Shown here: piece after piece, positions 8,401 through 19,956 of the stretch | Numbering within the stretch: position 1 is the stretch's first letter | Layout of the letters: every line of letters begins with the position of its first letter | Assembly (NCBI RefSeq): GCF_900302475.1 | Contig: NZ_OMOQ01000003.1 | Location: 62,001 to 126,000 of the forward strand | DNA length: 64,000 nt | Direction of reading: 5' to 3' | DNA from: Defluviimonas aquaemixtae | GTDB taxonomy: Bacteria > Pseudomonadota > Alphaproteobacteria > Rhodobacterales > Rhodobacteraceae | The notes under the pieces: generated by a model | Told to the model about the DNA's origin: nothing | The model's database searches: none | The model's input: the letters and a program-made list of their open reading frames with translations, nothing else | Position numbers and translations under genes: made by a program

Positions 8401-10938
8401 CTCCGCGCCCTGTGGGACGGTGCCGCCCTCGAAAAGCGATTTGATGCCAATCACCGGTACGTCGGGCAGGATGCGCCGGGTGATGTCGCGCTCGACGGGC
8501 CTGCCGGAGCCTTCCTTAACCCGGACCGCGATCCGGGCCTCAAGGGGCCGGTTTGCGGCTTCGCCGAGTGCGGGGAACGCGACAGGGATCTCAGCAAGGC
8601 CGTCATCGTCGGTCTGACTCACACCGGCCAGCGCCTCTCGATATGGCGTAAACGGGTTATCGTGCTTTCCGAAGGCAAAGCCGGGGAAGGTATCCAGCAC
8701 GTTCAGGGCCGTCAGCCGAATGTCGCCTTCAACATCCAGCCCCGCGCCCGGCGCGCCGAAGAGATAGCGCGCAGCGACCGATAGAAGCGGCGTATCCGAG
8801 AGACGTACCGGCCCGTCGGGAAGTGATAGGTCGAAGTCGATGCGCTCGGGCAGGAAATCTTCGACGAGGAAGCTTTGCGACGCGAGGACATTTCCTTCTT
8901 CCACGAACGTCTCGATCCGCCAGGCGCCACGCGGGGCGCCGTCAGCGAGCGGCATTGTGGCGACGAAGCCGCCTGCCCCGGCGTGCTCCGCAAGCGCGCG
9001 CGAGAACTCAATTCCATCCGGTCGCACCAGCCGCGCGGTCATCGGCAAGCCGGCAAACGCCTGCATTTTGAAGTCGCGCGCGAGTATGGTCGCGTTTACA
9101 GTTTCGCCCGCCCTGTAGGCGCCGCGATCTGTCGTCAAGAAGACGTCGATCGGCCCGGCCGCATCGCGTCCCGAGACGCCGCGATCCGATAGGTCGAATT
9201 CCGGCTCGCCCAGCGACAGGAACGCGAAATCCTCGCCGCGCTCTACCGTGACGAGCGCGGGCGCTGCGCCGCCGGTGCCGGCGGTCTGTTCAGCGGCGAA
9301 GCGCGCGTAGCCTTGGGCATCGGCCTCAGCGGTCCCGATGACCGCGTTTGCGCGCGACAGAAGCGTCACCGTCGTCCCTTCGGCTGCCGAGGCGTCGGAT
9401 AGCGCGCGCACGAAGACGTGCAGCCCGTCGCTCGCTTCCATCGCCGTCAACCCGAGATCGGAGATCACGAACCACTGCATCGCCGCCGGATTGTCATAGG
9501 GGTCGCGACCCGGAATGGCGGCCTGAAGCACGTAGATGCCGGGGCCAAGGTCGGCCATCACTGCATCGAGCGGTAGAAGCGTGGTCATATCGCGGTTGAC
9601 CTCTGTCGCGACTTCGCCCGCGCCGGTCCAGACCGTTTCGGTCACTTCATTCCGGAGGTGTTCCGCTGACCAGAAATCCAGCGGCCGCCCGAACTGGCCG
9701 CTCTGGATCGCACGGATGAGATTGCGGTCCGACAGCCTGAGCAGAGTGAGCTCCAGAGTCTCAGCATTGACGGTTTCGACAGGGATGCCCTTCTGCCCGA
9801 TCCGGGGCAGGACGTAGGCCCGACCGGGGAAGCGCACCGCAGGCTTGCGGTCGCGGACATACTGCGTGACTGTCACGTCCCTCGTGAGCACTTCTCCCGA
9901 AGCAGCGGGCAGGCCCTCACGGAAGGTAAGCGCATATCGCCGACCGTGCTCGACCCCGCCAACGCAGATTTGCCGCTCGTCGACCTCTACCGACAGGCCC
10001 GCCTCGGGCAGCTTTGTGAATGATGCGTAGTCGGGACCCACGCGGGAAAGCTCGTCGGAGAAGACCACGCAGATCCGAGGTGTGGCGCTGTCGCTTTCGA
10101 CCTGCGTCTCAGTGATGCGGAAGCCGTGCTTGGCGATCGCGTCCTCGAGTGCCGCCGCCGTGTCGTCCCGCGGCTGTATTGACTGCGCGAGCCTGAGCGC
10201 GGGGATCATATCGCGCCCGCGCCCCGAGCGTTTGAACGCCTCCGCCAAGAGGTCGAGCGCGGTCACTCTCAACCCTGCATTCTCGGCGCGCAGATAGGCG
10301 TTGATCGCGCTCGACTGTACGCGCTCGGCCAGATTGCGCGCTTCGCCTTCGTTCTCGGCCGGCAAGTCGGCGGTCAGGCCGGCATAGTCGGCCCAAAGTC
10401 CCGCCTCGTCCGAGAGGCTGAGCGCAGAGCCGGTCGCGCGCTCGGCGGCGGCGATGTTGCCCACCGAGCGCGCCGCCGCGGCCTCGGCCAGAAGCGCGCC
10501 GATGTCCCGATTGCCAGTCAGATGCGCCGCGGCGTGCCCTTGCGCCTGTGAAATTGCGGCCGCGAAATCCTCGGGTCGCAGGAAGCCCAACTCGGCCGCG
10601 CGTTCCTCCGCCCGCGCGAGAGCCTCTGGCGGCGTCGCGAGGATGCGCCCTGAGATTGCCCCCTGATAAGGCTCCTGCCGTTCAACGCCGGATTTCGGGA
10701 AACAGGCACCCGACCGCGCGTTGAAGGTGAAGGCCGAGCAGGCTGGTTCCGCGAGGCAGGCGGTCTGACAGGCTTCGAATGTCGTGTCGAAGACCGCGTT
10801 AAGATCTGCGCCGTAGAAATCGACATCTTCGATCAGCACAGCGCGCCGTTCCGGGATGGGCGGGCGATCCTGCGCGGCGGTTGGGAGAGTGACAAGCGAC
10901 GTGGCGGCGGCGAGAATCGCTGGCAGGATCGCGCGCAT
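5491..10938 (-). CDS. yfhM: Bacterial alpha-2-macroglobulin with PAN domain
   Basis: About 1815 residues, full length for a bacterial alpha-2-macroglobulin. The N-terminus is a type I signal peptide (MRAILPAILAAATSLV..., cleavage near TAAQD) without a lipobox cysteine, so a soluble periplasmic form is expected rather than the lipoprotein seen in E. coli. A cysteine-rich PAN/Apple-like domain follows (roughly residues 35-85), then the repeated macroglobulin beta-sandwiches and an alpha-alpha thioester domain. The thioester motif CTEQ is intact (DNA 6814-6825). These proteins trap proteases that enter the periplasm. I chose ATG 10938 because AGGAG precedes it at good spacing and the signal peptide begins there; the frame stays open to 11343 with no credible N-terminus. 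First gene of the yfhM-DUF1089-pbpC operon. Confidence 0.93.
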   Translation of the reverse strand: MRAILPAILAAATSLVTLPTAAQDRPPIPERRAVLIEDVDFYGADLNAVFDTTFEACQTACLAEPACSAFTFNARSGACFPKSGVERQEPYQGAISGRILATPPEALARAEERAAELGFLRPEDFAAAISQAQGHAAAHLTGNRDIGALLAEAAAARSVGNIAAAERATGSALSLSDEAGLWADYAGLTADLPAENEGEARNLAERVQSSAINAYLRAENAGLRVTALDLLAEAFKRSGRGRDMIPALRLAQSIQPRDDTAAALEDAIAKHGFRITETQVESDSATPRICVVFSDELSRVGPDYASFTKLPEAGLSVEVDERQICVGGVEHGRRYALTFREGLPAASGEVLTRDVTVTQYVRDRKPAVRFPGRAYVLPRIGQKGIPVETVNAETLELTLLRLSDRNLIRAIQSGQFGRPLDFWSAEHLRNEVTETVWTGAGEVATEVNRDMTTLLPLDAVMADLGPGIYVLQAAIPGRDPYDNPAAMQWFVISDLGLTAMEASDGLHVFVRALSDASAAEGTTVTLLSRANAVIGTAEADAQGYARFAAEQTAGTGGAAPALVTVERGEDFAFLSLGEPEFDLSDRGVSGRDAAGPIDVFLTTDRGAYRAGETVNATILARDFKMQAFAGLPMTARLVRPDGIEFSRALAEHAGAGGFVATMPLADGAPRGAWRIETFVEEGNVLASQSFLVEDFLPERIDFDLSLPDGPVRLSDTPLLSVAARYLFGAPGAGLDVEGDIRLTALNVLDTFPGFAFGKHDNPFTPYREALAGVSQTDDDGLAEIPVAFPALGEAANRPLEARIAVRVKEGSGRPVERDITRRILPDVPVIGIKSLFEGGTVPQGAEAQFDVIAVGPDEMRAAQNVHWTLNRIETSYQWYSLYGEWNWEVTTTRTRVSEGDLTLTAEGAERIAVPVAWGNYELVVEASDGAYTATSTPFYAGWYVPADAAQTPDTLTVALDKDAYGPGDTARLKIEPRAAGVALVTVLSNRLIDMKAVPVTAGENVIELPVTDDWAAGAYVTASVVRPLEEEAGRTPTRALGLSYAPVDPGARRLAAAFEVPAEADPRGPLPVALKVEGAEGDEVFVTIAAVDVGILNLTGFEAPDPTGHYFGQRKLGVAIRDLYGRLIDGGTGTLGTVRSGGDASSVPKMQAPPPTEELVAYFSVPLKVGADGYARTEFQLPSFNGTVRLMAVVWSNSAVGQAEAEVLVRDPVVVSASVPRFLAPGDESRLLLEIVHATGPSGRMGLDVAAEGLMIDAAPSGFDLAENGKAVFTIPVEAEAAEGLGTIRIAMTTPDGKQLVKELALPVLANDPEIARQSRFDLAAGSSFTLDENAFAGLLPGSGHATLAVGPLARFDAPGLLAMLDAYPYGCTEQLTSKALPLLYFEEVATAMGAGGAREMRGRVEESIAEILLNQSSNGAFGLWQADAGDLWLDAFVTDFLSRARVQGHDVPDTAFRNAVDNLRNQINYAPDFDEGGGAYAYALMVLAREGAAAVGDLRYYADVKTEAFDTPISAAQLGAALAAYGDQRRADAMFARAATLLAADKSTEAQIWRADYGTDLRDTAAVLALASEAGSTAVDRATLGDSVATAMVGQRLSTQEATWALLATHALIDQPGADGFTVNSEPVTGPLVRVLDAEAAAPQVITNGSDRDAVVTLTTFGVPTEPEPAGGKGYTIARSYYTIEGESAGIASVKQGTRLVTVIEVTPHGRGEARLIINDPLPAGLEIDNPSLIRAGDIAALSWLDTAETRMTEFRQDRFLAAVDWISVDPFRLAYIVRAISPGTFHQPAASVEDMYRPDYRARTEAGRITVTE

Positions 10939-11088
10939 CTCGGGCTCCTTTTCCGGCAATGCCCGGATGCTGGCACGGCCCGGAGCGACTCGCAAGGCGC
11001 TGAAGGGGTTAGCGCTTTGTTCACGGGGATAGGTGAGGGTGACGGGCGCGTGCCCGGGCGGCGCACGCGGATGGGTCGGAGGCGGGTT

Positions 11089-13854
<2,766 letters not shown>

Positions 13855-14054
13855 TGCGGCGCAATACGTTCGAGCGTGGCTGGCGACGCAGGCCGTCGTG
13901 GCACTTCGCACAATTGGATAGCGGCCTTGCGTCCCTGTCCCCAAGGACAAAGCGGATCGGGGCCGCCGCATTGCTGATGACGGAGCACACCCACCCGCGC
14001 CCGACATAGGCGGGCAGGTCGTCTTCACCCGCCCGCCATGCTAGGGTCGGCGGC
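13855..14054. other. Intergenic stretch after the hybrid kinase, no clear gene
   Basis: The 200 bp between the kinase stop and the VOC gene start hold no convincing gene. On the minus strand an open frame (13469-14119) runs through here and the kinase tail and includes NCAKCHDG, which contains a c-type haem motif (CxxCH). The frame lacks a supported start and covers no recognisable cytochrome. It is either chance or the remains of a decayed gene. Confidence 0.4.
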
Positions 14055-14540
14055 ATGAGCGGAACGCCGAATTTTCGACCACGCGCGCTTGGCGAGATCG
14101 CCATTCGCTGCGGCGACATGGCATCTATGGTGGCGTTCTACCGCGATGTGATCGGGTTGGAGCTCATGGCGGGTGGCGCGGATGCCGACATCACGTTCTT
14201 CCGTATCGCGAATGGATTCGGTGGCCACACGACGGTCCTCGCCCTCTTCCTTCACTCCGCTGGGACGCGGCCCGGCCTGCATCCGACAGGCTCGCACCCA
14301 CCGGCGACGGGCGCAGGATCATCGCTTCATCATATCGCGCTGTCGTTGCCGTACGAGGAGCAGGAGGCGGTGATGCGCTGGTACGATAGCCTTGGCCAGC
14401 CCTACCGGGTGGAAAGATTCGATTGGATCGGATGGCGTGGCATCTTCACTGAGGACCCGGAGGGCAACACGGTCGAGCTCGTAGCCCATCACCCTTCGCT
14501 GCTGAACCCCGCAACGATGCGCGGGACGGGCGCGGCTTAG
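14055..14540 (+). CDS. VOC (glyoxalase/dioxygenase superfamily) protein
   Basis: A 161-residue single-domain member of the vicinal oxygen chelate superfamily. The N-terminal half shows the typical module LGEIAIRCGDMASMVAFYRDVIGLEL; the second half has HHIALSLP and closes with DPEGNTVELV. Probable metal ligands are H in HHIAL and E in NTVELV. Reactions in this superfamily range from glyoxalase and extradiol dioxygenase to antibiotic binding, so no substrate can be named. The stop overlaps the RecQ stop tail-to-tail by 4 nt. Confidence 0.8.
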   Translation: MSGTPNFRPRALGEIAIRCGDMASMVAFYRDVIGLELMAGGADADITFFRIANGFGGHTTVLALFLHSAGTRPGLHPTGSHPPATGAGSSLHHIALSLPYEEQEAVMRWYDSLGQPYRVERFDWIGWRGIFTEDPEGNTVELVAHHPSLLNPATMRGTGAA

Positions 14541-16594
14541 CTCAGCGGGGGCTCGTCCGCTCCAAGGATTTCAAGGAACGCTGGTCCGAATCGTGCGGCC
14601 TTCTGCGGACCCATGCCGCCAACCCGCTCCAGATCGGTGAGACGCCGAGGCTTCGTTTCGGCGATCCGTCTGAGCGTCGAATGCGTGCACGAGAGGTATT
14701 TACCAGTCCCGTCCTCTCCCCGCGCCAGCGCCGACTGCGCCGCCATCAGCCGGTCGAAGACATCGCCCTCCTCTCGACCCGCAAGTTTCCTCCGCGCGGG
14801 GTGCATGATCTCGCCCGCGCCGGTGATCACCTCGAGGAAGGCGGCGCCGAAGCTTTCGAGCTTCTTTGCGCCGACGCCGTTCACCCGCGCCATCTGGTCG
14901 AGCGTTTGCGGCCGCGTCTCGGCCATCTCAATCAGCGTCCGGTCGGGGAAGATCACGTAGGCGGGTACCTTTGCCGACTCGGCCAAAGCCCGGCGCTTCG
15001 CCTTAAGCGCGGAGAGGAGGGTCGCGTTCTCTTCCGACACCAGCATCTTGACCGCGGGCCTTCCTGCCGCCTTGCGGATCGTGTCGCGCCGGAGCGTGAC
15101 CGTTGCTTCGCCGCGCAGGATGGGTCGCGCGGCCTCGGTCATGCGAAACGCGCCGTGGCGATCGGGATCGGGGCGGATCAGGTTATGGCCCATCATCTGG
15201 CGGAAGATGGCCTGCCACTGGGCCTTGGGCAGATCGCCGCCGACGCCGAACGTGGGTAGTCCGTCATGATTGCGCGCGCGAATCTTGTCGGTCGCGTGGC
15301 CAATGAGGATGTCGATCAGGTGACCAGCGCCGAAGCTCTCACCAGTGCGCAGAATCGCCGATAGCGCTTTTCGCACCGCCTCCGTTCCGTCGAAGACATC
15401 GGGCGGCGCGTCGCAGAGGTCGCAAGCGCCGCAGGGCTCGGCCGCCTCGCCGAAGTAAGCCAGAAGTCGCTGGCGGCGGCACGACGTCGCTTCGGCGAGG
15501 CCGAGCAGCGCATTGAGCCGCGCATGATCGGCGGCCTTGCGTTCGCCCGGCGCGAGCCCTTCGTCGACCTGGGCGCGGCGCAGCCGGATGTCGTCCGCGC
15601 CGAAAAGCGTAAGCGTCTCGGCAGGCGCGCCGTCGCGGCCCGCGCGGCCGATCTCCTGGTAGTAGGCCTCGATCGACTTCGGCAGGTCAGCATGCGCCAC
15701 CCAGCGGATGTCCGGCTTGTCGATCCCCATGCCAAAGGCCACGGTGGCGACGACGATCAGCCCGTCGTCTTGCTGGAACCGGGCCTCGACCTCGCGCCGG
15801 TCGTCGGCTTCCATCCCGCCGTGATAGTGGCAGGCGGCATGACCCTCGTCGCGCAGCGCCGCCGCGAGCGTTTCGGTCTTGGCCCTGGTGGCGCAGTAGA
15901 CGATGCCGGATTGCCCGCGCCGGGCGGCGGCGAAGGTCAGGATCTGCCGCCGGGGCTGGTCCTTCACGTCGAATGCGAGATGGATGTTCGGCCGGTCGAA
16001 TCCGTGCAGGAATACGTCGGGCGACGCGCCCTCAAAGAGCCGGCTGACGATCTCAACCCGGGTCTCTTCGTCCGCGGTAGCGGTGAAGGCGGCGAGTGGC
16101 ACGTCGAGCGCGCGCCTAAGCGCACCAATTCGCAGGTAATCAGGCCGGAAGTCGTGGCCCCATTGGCTAACGCAATGCGCTTCATCTACAGCGATGAGCC
16201 CGATGCCGATCCGGCGGAGAAGCGTGAGCGTGCCGCCCGAGGCGAGCCGTTCCGGCGCCATGTAGAGGAGTTTCAACCGGCCTTCGTCCAGCGACCGGAA
16301 GACCTCTTCCGTCTCGTCCTCGCTGTTGCCTGACGTCAGCGCCCCCGCCTCCACGCCTGCCGCGCGGAGCGCCCTGACCTGGTCGCGCATGAGCGCGATC
16401 AAAGGCGAGATGACGACGGTGACGCCGTCGCGAAGAAGTGCCGGAAGTTGGTAGCAGAGCGACTTGCCGCCGCCCGTGGGCATGATGGCGAGCGTGTTCC
16501 TCCCCTTGGCCACGGCGTCGACGATTTCGGCCTGTCCGGGTCGGAAGGCCCCAAATCCGAAGACGGAGGAAAGCAGTCCCTCGGCGCGGGTCAT
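14537..16594 (-). CDS. recQ: ATP-dependent DNA helicase RecQ
   Basis: 685 residues. The superfamily 2 helicase core has Walker A MPTGGGKS (38-45), the DEAH box (137-140) followed by CVSQWGHDFRPDY, and motif VI in EIGRAGRDG. The RecQ C-terminal zinc module is visible as CRRQRLLAYFGEAAEPCGACDLC. Two HRDC-like modules follow (VNGVGAKKLESFG and VGGMGPQKAARFG); most RecQ proteins have one, while two or three occur in some lineages. It unwinds DNA 3'-5' in recombinational repair. The gene is convergent with the VOC gene. YggT lies 63 bp upstream on the same strand but the spacing does not prove an operon. Confidence 0.95.
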   Translation of the reverse strand: MTRAEGLLSSVFGFGAFRPGQAEIVDAVAKGRNTLAIMPTGGGKSLCYQLPALLRDGVTVVISPLIALMRDQVRALRAAGVEAGALTSGNSEDETEEVFRSLDEGRLKLLYMAPERLASGGTLTLLRRIGIGLIAVDEAHCVSQWGHDFRPDYLRIGALRRALDVPLAAFTATADEETRVEIVSRLFEGASPDVFLHGFDRPNIHLAFDVKDQPRRQILTFAAARRGQSGIVYCATRAKTETLAAALRDEGHAACHYHGGMEADDRREVEARFQQDDGLIVVATVAFGMGIDKPDIRWVAHADLPKSIEAYYQEIGRAGRDGAPAETLTLFGADDIRLRRAQVDEGLAPGERKAADHARLNALLGLAEATSCRRQRLLAYFGEAAEPCGACDLCDAPPDVFDGTEAVRKALSAILRTGESFGAGHLIDILIGHATDKIRARNHDGLPTFGVGGDLPKAQWQAIFRQMMGHNLIRPDPDRHGAFRMTEAARPILRGEATVTLRRDTIRKAAGRPAVKMLVSEENATLLSALKAKRRALAESAKVPAYVIFPDRTLIEMAETRPQTLDQMARVNGVGAKKLESFGAAFLEVITGAGEIMHPARRKLAGREEGDVFDRLMAAQSALARGEDGTGKYLSCTHSTLRRIAETKPRRLTDLERVGGMGPQKAARFGPAFLEILGADEPPLS

Positions 16595-16657
16595 GGCTCG
16601 CGGTTATTGATTGCTCGATGGTCCGACCCTGTCACAGCGGCCGGGCCTGAGCAAGGC

Positions 16658-16951
16658 TCAGAAGCCGTAGAAGAAGCCGGCGTTGTTGGCGAGCGTCTGA
16701 CGGATGATAATCAGGAGGATGAACGCCACGAGAGGCGCGAGGTCGAGACCCGCGGTAGTGGGCAGGAAGCGCCTGATCGGGGCGTAGACGGGTTCGAGCA
16801 GGCGGTTCAGCCCGTACCAGATCTGCTGGATCATCGGCTGGCGGATGTTCAGCACCTGGAAGTTGATGAGCCAGGACATGATGATGTGCACGATCATGAT
16901 GAACCAGATCACGTTCAGAATCAGCATCAGGGCCTGGAACAGAGATACCAT
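16658..16951 (-). CDS. YggT family integral membrane protein
   Basis: A 97-residue, very hydrophobic protein with two YggT-type segments. The first is MVSLFQALMLILNVIWFIMI, then IMSWLINFQ and the conserved PIRRFLP linker, then LAPLVAFILLIIIRQ. YggT proteins sit in the inner membrane; a link to osmotic/K+ uptake and to cell-division or envelope clusters is reported, but the mechanism is unknown. GGGAG precedes the ATG. It lies between recQ (same strand) and the divergent thioesterase gene. Confidence 0.85.
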   Translation of the reverse strand: MVSLFQALMLILNVIWFIMIVHIIMSWLINFQVLNIRQPMIQQIWYGLNRLLEPVYAPIRRFLPTTAGLDLAPLVAFILLIIIRQTLANNAGFFYGF

Positions 16952-17031
16952 GCGACACTCCCGCCTTGTCGGTCGGACCAGACGTAAGCGGACCGCCGCG
17001 GCGGCGCAACCATCTTACGCAACGTCGCGGC

Positions 17032-17059
17032 TTGACGTTGGGGCAGTGAGGCATAAGTG
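17032..17059 (+). promoter_or_regulatory. Candidate sigma-70 promoter for thioesterase gene
   Basis: TTGACG (17032-17037) and TAAGTG (17054-17059) are spaced by 16 bp, 31 bp before the chosen ATG at 17090. Transcription starting just after this -10 would exclude the alternative GTG at 17057, which agrees with the shorter start. Prediction by eye only. Confidence 0.4.
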
Positions 17060-17089
17060 GGCTCCATCCGTCTAGGAAGGTCGCCGCGA

Positions 17090-17659
17090 ATGTATCCCTT
17101 TGTCAGAATGTTCAAGGAAATCTGGACCAGCAGCCGCAAACCGGCGCTTGGCCTGACGGAAACGCATGTCTCGCATCACATCTGCTGGCCCTGGGACCTC
17201 GATATGTGGATCGAGTTGAACAATGGCCGGACACTGACGTTCTTCGATCTCGGGCGGATTCCTCTGGCGGTCCGGACCGGGCTTGGCCGGGTACTCAGGC
17301 AGAAGGGTTGGGGCATTACCGTTGCTGGAAACTCCGTCCGCTATCGCCGGCGCGTACGGATGTTCGACCGGGTCGAGATGCACAGTCGCTGCATTGGCTG
17401 GGACGACAAGTTCATCTACATGGAACAGAGCATGTGGCGCCACGGCGACTGTACGAGCCACATGCTGCTGCGCTCCGCGGTGACCTCAGCCAAAGGGATC
17501 GTTCCGCCGCGCGTGGTGCTGGGGGAGTTGGGGCAGCTGGCAGAAAGTCCGCCTCTTCCCGCTTGGGTCCAGGCCTGGATCGCGGCAGATGCCAGGCGGC
17601 CCTGGCCGCCCGAACGCGAAACGCCGCCGACGTATCCCCGGTCCCAAAGCGCGGCATAG
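17090..17659 (+). CDS. Acyl-CoA thioesterase-like protein (hot-dog fold)
   Basis: A 189-residue protein of the 4HBT/THEM6-like thioesterase group. The typical blocks are THVSHHICWPWDLDMWIELNNG split by the catalytic-region aspartate, then FFDLGRIPLAVRTGL, a central VAGNSVRYRRRVRMFD strand and the WDDKFIYMEQSMW strand. Hot-dog thioesterases hydrolyse acyl-CoA esters; the natural substrate here is unknown. ATG 17090 follows AGGAAGG at 9-nt spacing; the frame could start at GTG 17057 but that would overlap the likely promoter. Monocistronic by context: divergent from yggT, with a 75-bp gap to the next gene. Confidence 0.7.
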   Translation: MYPFVRMFKEIWTSSRKPALGLTETHVSHHICWPWDLDMWIELNNGRTLTFFDLGRIPLAVRTGLGRVLRQKGWGITVAGNSVRYRRRVRMFDRVEMHSRCIGWDDKFIYMEQSMWRHGDCTSHMLLRSAVTSAKGIVPPRVVLGELGQLAESPPLPAWVQAWIAADARRPWPPERETPPTYPRSQSAA

Positions 17660-17734
17660 GTCCGACCGACAGGCTCCGCTTGCGTTATCGCTGCATTTCG
17701 GGCTTCATCGCGAAAAATCGATGAGGCGACGGGC

Positions 17735-19072
17735 ATGGCGGTATCAGCGCGAAAGCGCATCTGGGGCTGGTTTTTTTTCGACTGGGCCAGCCAGCCGTAC
17801 AACACCCTGCTTCTGACCTTCATATTCGCCCCCTACATCAAGGAAATCCTTGGCGACGGATCGCGCGCGCAGGCTGCATGGGGTTATGGCGTCGGGATTG
17901 CCGGCATTATCATCGCGATCAGCGCGCCGGTTCTCGGCGCCATCGCCGACAAGGCGGGCGGCCGGATGCGGTTCATCTGGCTCTTCTCGGCAATGTATGT
18001 CGCGGGCGCCTACCTGCTTTGGTGGGCCGCGCCGCAGAATTTCAATCTTGTTCTGACGCTGCTGGCCTTCGCGATCGGCCTGATCGGGATGGAGTTCGCC
18101 ACGATCTTCACGAATGCGATGCTGCCCGATCTCGGCACGCGCGAACAGATCGGGCGTATCTCAGGGTCTGGCTGGGCTTTCGGCTATGTCGGCGGGTTGC
18201 TCGCGTTGATCCTGATGCTCGTGCTCTTCCAGATCGACCTGAAGACGGGCCGCACGCTTGTCGGTTTGCCGCCGATGTTCGGACTTGACCCCGAAACGCG
18301 GGAGGGCACGCGGATCGTCGGGCCGCTCACGGCGGTCTGGTACGCGGTCTTCATGGTTCCGTTCTTTTTCTGGGTGCGCGAGCCGCGCGACGCCTCCGCC
18401 CTGCCGATCGGAGTCGCCGTCAAGCAGGCCATTCCCGATCTCAAGAAAAGCCTGCGGGCCCTGCCGGGAAACCGGAGCCTATCGGCCTATCTCCTGTCGT
18501 CGATGTTCTACCGCGACGCGCTTAATGGCATCTACACCTTCGGCGGCCTCTACGCGGCGGGCGTTCTCGGCTGGCAGATCACCGATACGGGGAAGTTCGG
18601 GCTCCTGGCGATCGTGACGGGCGCGCTTTTCGCATGGCTGGGCGGCCGCGCCGACGACCGGTTCGGTCCGAAACCCGTGATCACGCTCTGTGTCCTTGCG
18701 CTGACGCTGCTCGCGCTTGGCGTCGTCTTTGTCTCGCGCGAAAGCGTCTTCGGCATGCCGGTCGGGCCGGACAGCGCGCTTCCCGATATCACATTCTATG
18801 TGATCGGCGCCTGCATCGGCGCTGCGGGTGGGGCGATGCAGTCGGCGAGCCGGTCGATGATGGTGCGTCAGGCCGAACCCGGTCGGATGACCGAGGCGTT
18901 CGGGCTCTATGCGCTTGCTGGCAAGGCGACGTCATTCCTGGCGCCGCTGTCGATTGCGGTCGTTACCGACATGACGGGCAGCCAGCAGCTTGGTATTCTG
19001 CCGCTAATTGTGTTGTTCGGGCTGGGATTCGTGCTTCTCCTGCCCGTTGATCCGGAAGGGAGGAGAGTGTGA
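17735..19072 (+). CDS. MFS transporter, UMF1/Atg22-like family
   Basis: A 445-residue inner-membrane protein with about 12 hydrophobic segments. The N-terminal WGWFFFDWASQPYNTLLLTF is the signature of the UMF1 (Atg22-like) branch of the major facilitator superfamily. The second half has an internal repeat with GGRADDRFGPKPV. Eukaryotic Atg22 exports amino acids from vacuoles; bacterial substrates are not established. GAGGCGA precedes the ATG. The stop overlaps the GTG start of mepA (GTGA, 19069-19072), so transporter and murein endopeptidase are translationally coupled. That suggests, but does not show, transport of a cell-wall-derived product. Confidence 0.85.
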   Translation: MAVSARKRIWGWFFFDWASQPYNTLLLTFIFAPYIKEILGDGSRAQAAWGYGVGIAGIIIAISAPVLGAIADKAGGRMRFIWLFSAMYVAGAYLLWWAAPQNFNLVLTLLAFAIGLIGMEFATIFTNAMLPDLGTREQIGRISGSGWAFGYVGGLLALILMLVLFQIDLKTGRTLVGLPPMFGLDPETREGTRIVGPLTAVWYAVFMVPFFFWVREPRDASALPIGVAVKQAIPDLKKSLRALPGNRSLSAYLLSSMFYRDALNGIYTFGGLYAAGVLGWQITDTGKFGLLAIVTGALFAWLGGRADDRFGPKPVITLCVLALTLLALGVVFVSRESVFGMPVGPDSALPDITFYVIGACIGAAGGAMQSASRSMMVRQAEPGRMTEAFGLYALAGKATSFLAPLSIAVVTDMTGSQQLGILPLIVLFGLGFVLLLPVDPEGRRV

Positions 19073-19956
19073 TACGTGCTTTGCTGATCGCCGCCGGTCT
19101 GGCAATCGCAACCATGCCTGCCGGCGCGGAACCCAGGGCGAACCAGTTGTTTGGGGCGAAACGAGTGGCGTCCGCCCAAGCGCCGCAGGCGATCGGGTTT
19201 TATTCGAAAGGTTGCGGGGCAGGCTTCATGGAGCTTCCCGAAAGCGGGCCGACCTGGCAGGCGATGCGGCTGTCGCGCAACCGCAATTGGGGGCATCCGG
19301 AGCTTGTCCAGTTCGTCGTGGACCTGTCGGCGCATGCGCGCAAGCTTGGCTGGGCGGGGCTCTACATCGGCGACATGAGCCAGCCGCGTGGTGGGCCGAT
19401 GACTTCGGGTCATTCGAGCCACCAGGTCGGGCTCGACGCCGATATCTGGATGCTGCCGCCCCGGCGCGTGAACCTCAGCCGGTCGGAGCGAGAGAGGATC
19501 AGCTCGATATCGGTCCGCACCGACGACCAGCGCCGCGTCAACGGCAACTGGTCGGCGACGCATCATCGGCTCCTGGCCGCCGCGGCTTCCGACCCGCGAG
19601 TTGACCGGATCTTCGTTGCTGCGGCGGTGAAGATCGAGATGTGCAAGTCCGCGCGGGCCTCCGACAAGACCTGGCTGCAGAAGATCCGTCCGATCTACGG
19701 TCACAACACGCATTTCCATGTACGACTGAAATGCCCCAAGGGCTCGCGCAACTGTGTCACACAGAATCCGACAGTTGCGGAGTTGTCGAAGGGCGGGAAC
19801 GGTTGCGACGCTACTCTGAACTGGTGGGTGACCGACTACCTCAACCCGCCGAAAACTACGAAACCCAAGAAAAAGGCACCGCGCAAGAAGGGCGCGCGCG
19901 ACTACACAATGGCTGACCTGCCCGGACAATGCGCCGCCGTTCTCGCCTCGGATTGA
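19069..19956 (+). CDS. mepA: Penicillin-insensitive murein endopeptidase MepA
   Basis: A 295-residue M74-type endopeptidase with a signal peptide (MIRALLIAAGLAIATMPAGA). Zinc ligands of the LAS superfamily are visible: H115 and H118 plus D123/D125 in HSSHQVGLDAD, and the later GHNTHFHVRL. Conserved cysteines (CGAGF, CKS, CPKG, CDATLNWW) should form periplasmic disulfides. It cleaves D-alanyl-meso-diaminopimelate crosslinks in peptidoglycan. The GTG start is preceded by AGGGAGGAG. It overlaps the upstream transporter by 4 nt and the downstream esterase-like gene by 28 nt. A lysine-rich stretch near the C-terminus (PKKKAPRKKGAR) may bind wall polymers. Confidence 0.92.
   Translation: MIRALLIAAGLAIATMPAGAEPRANQLFGAKRVASAQAPQAIGFYSKGCGAGFMELPESGPTWQAMRLSRNRNWGHPELVQFVVDLSAHARKLGWAGLYIGDMSQPRGGPMTSGHSSHQVGLDADIWMLPPRRVNLSRSERERISSISVRTDDQRRVNGNWSATHHRLLAAAASDPRVDRIFVAAAVKIEMCKSARASDKTWLQKIRPIYGHNTHFHVRLKCPKGSRNCVTQNPTVAELSKGGNGCDATLNWWVTDYLNPPKTTKPKKKAPRKKGARDYTMADLPGQCAAVLASD

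Noticed and set aside
7228..8784. 518-codon open frame on the plus strand inside the macroglobulin gene
   Set aside because: Shadow frame; the minus strand carries a continuous alpha-2-macroglobulin with thioester motif.
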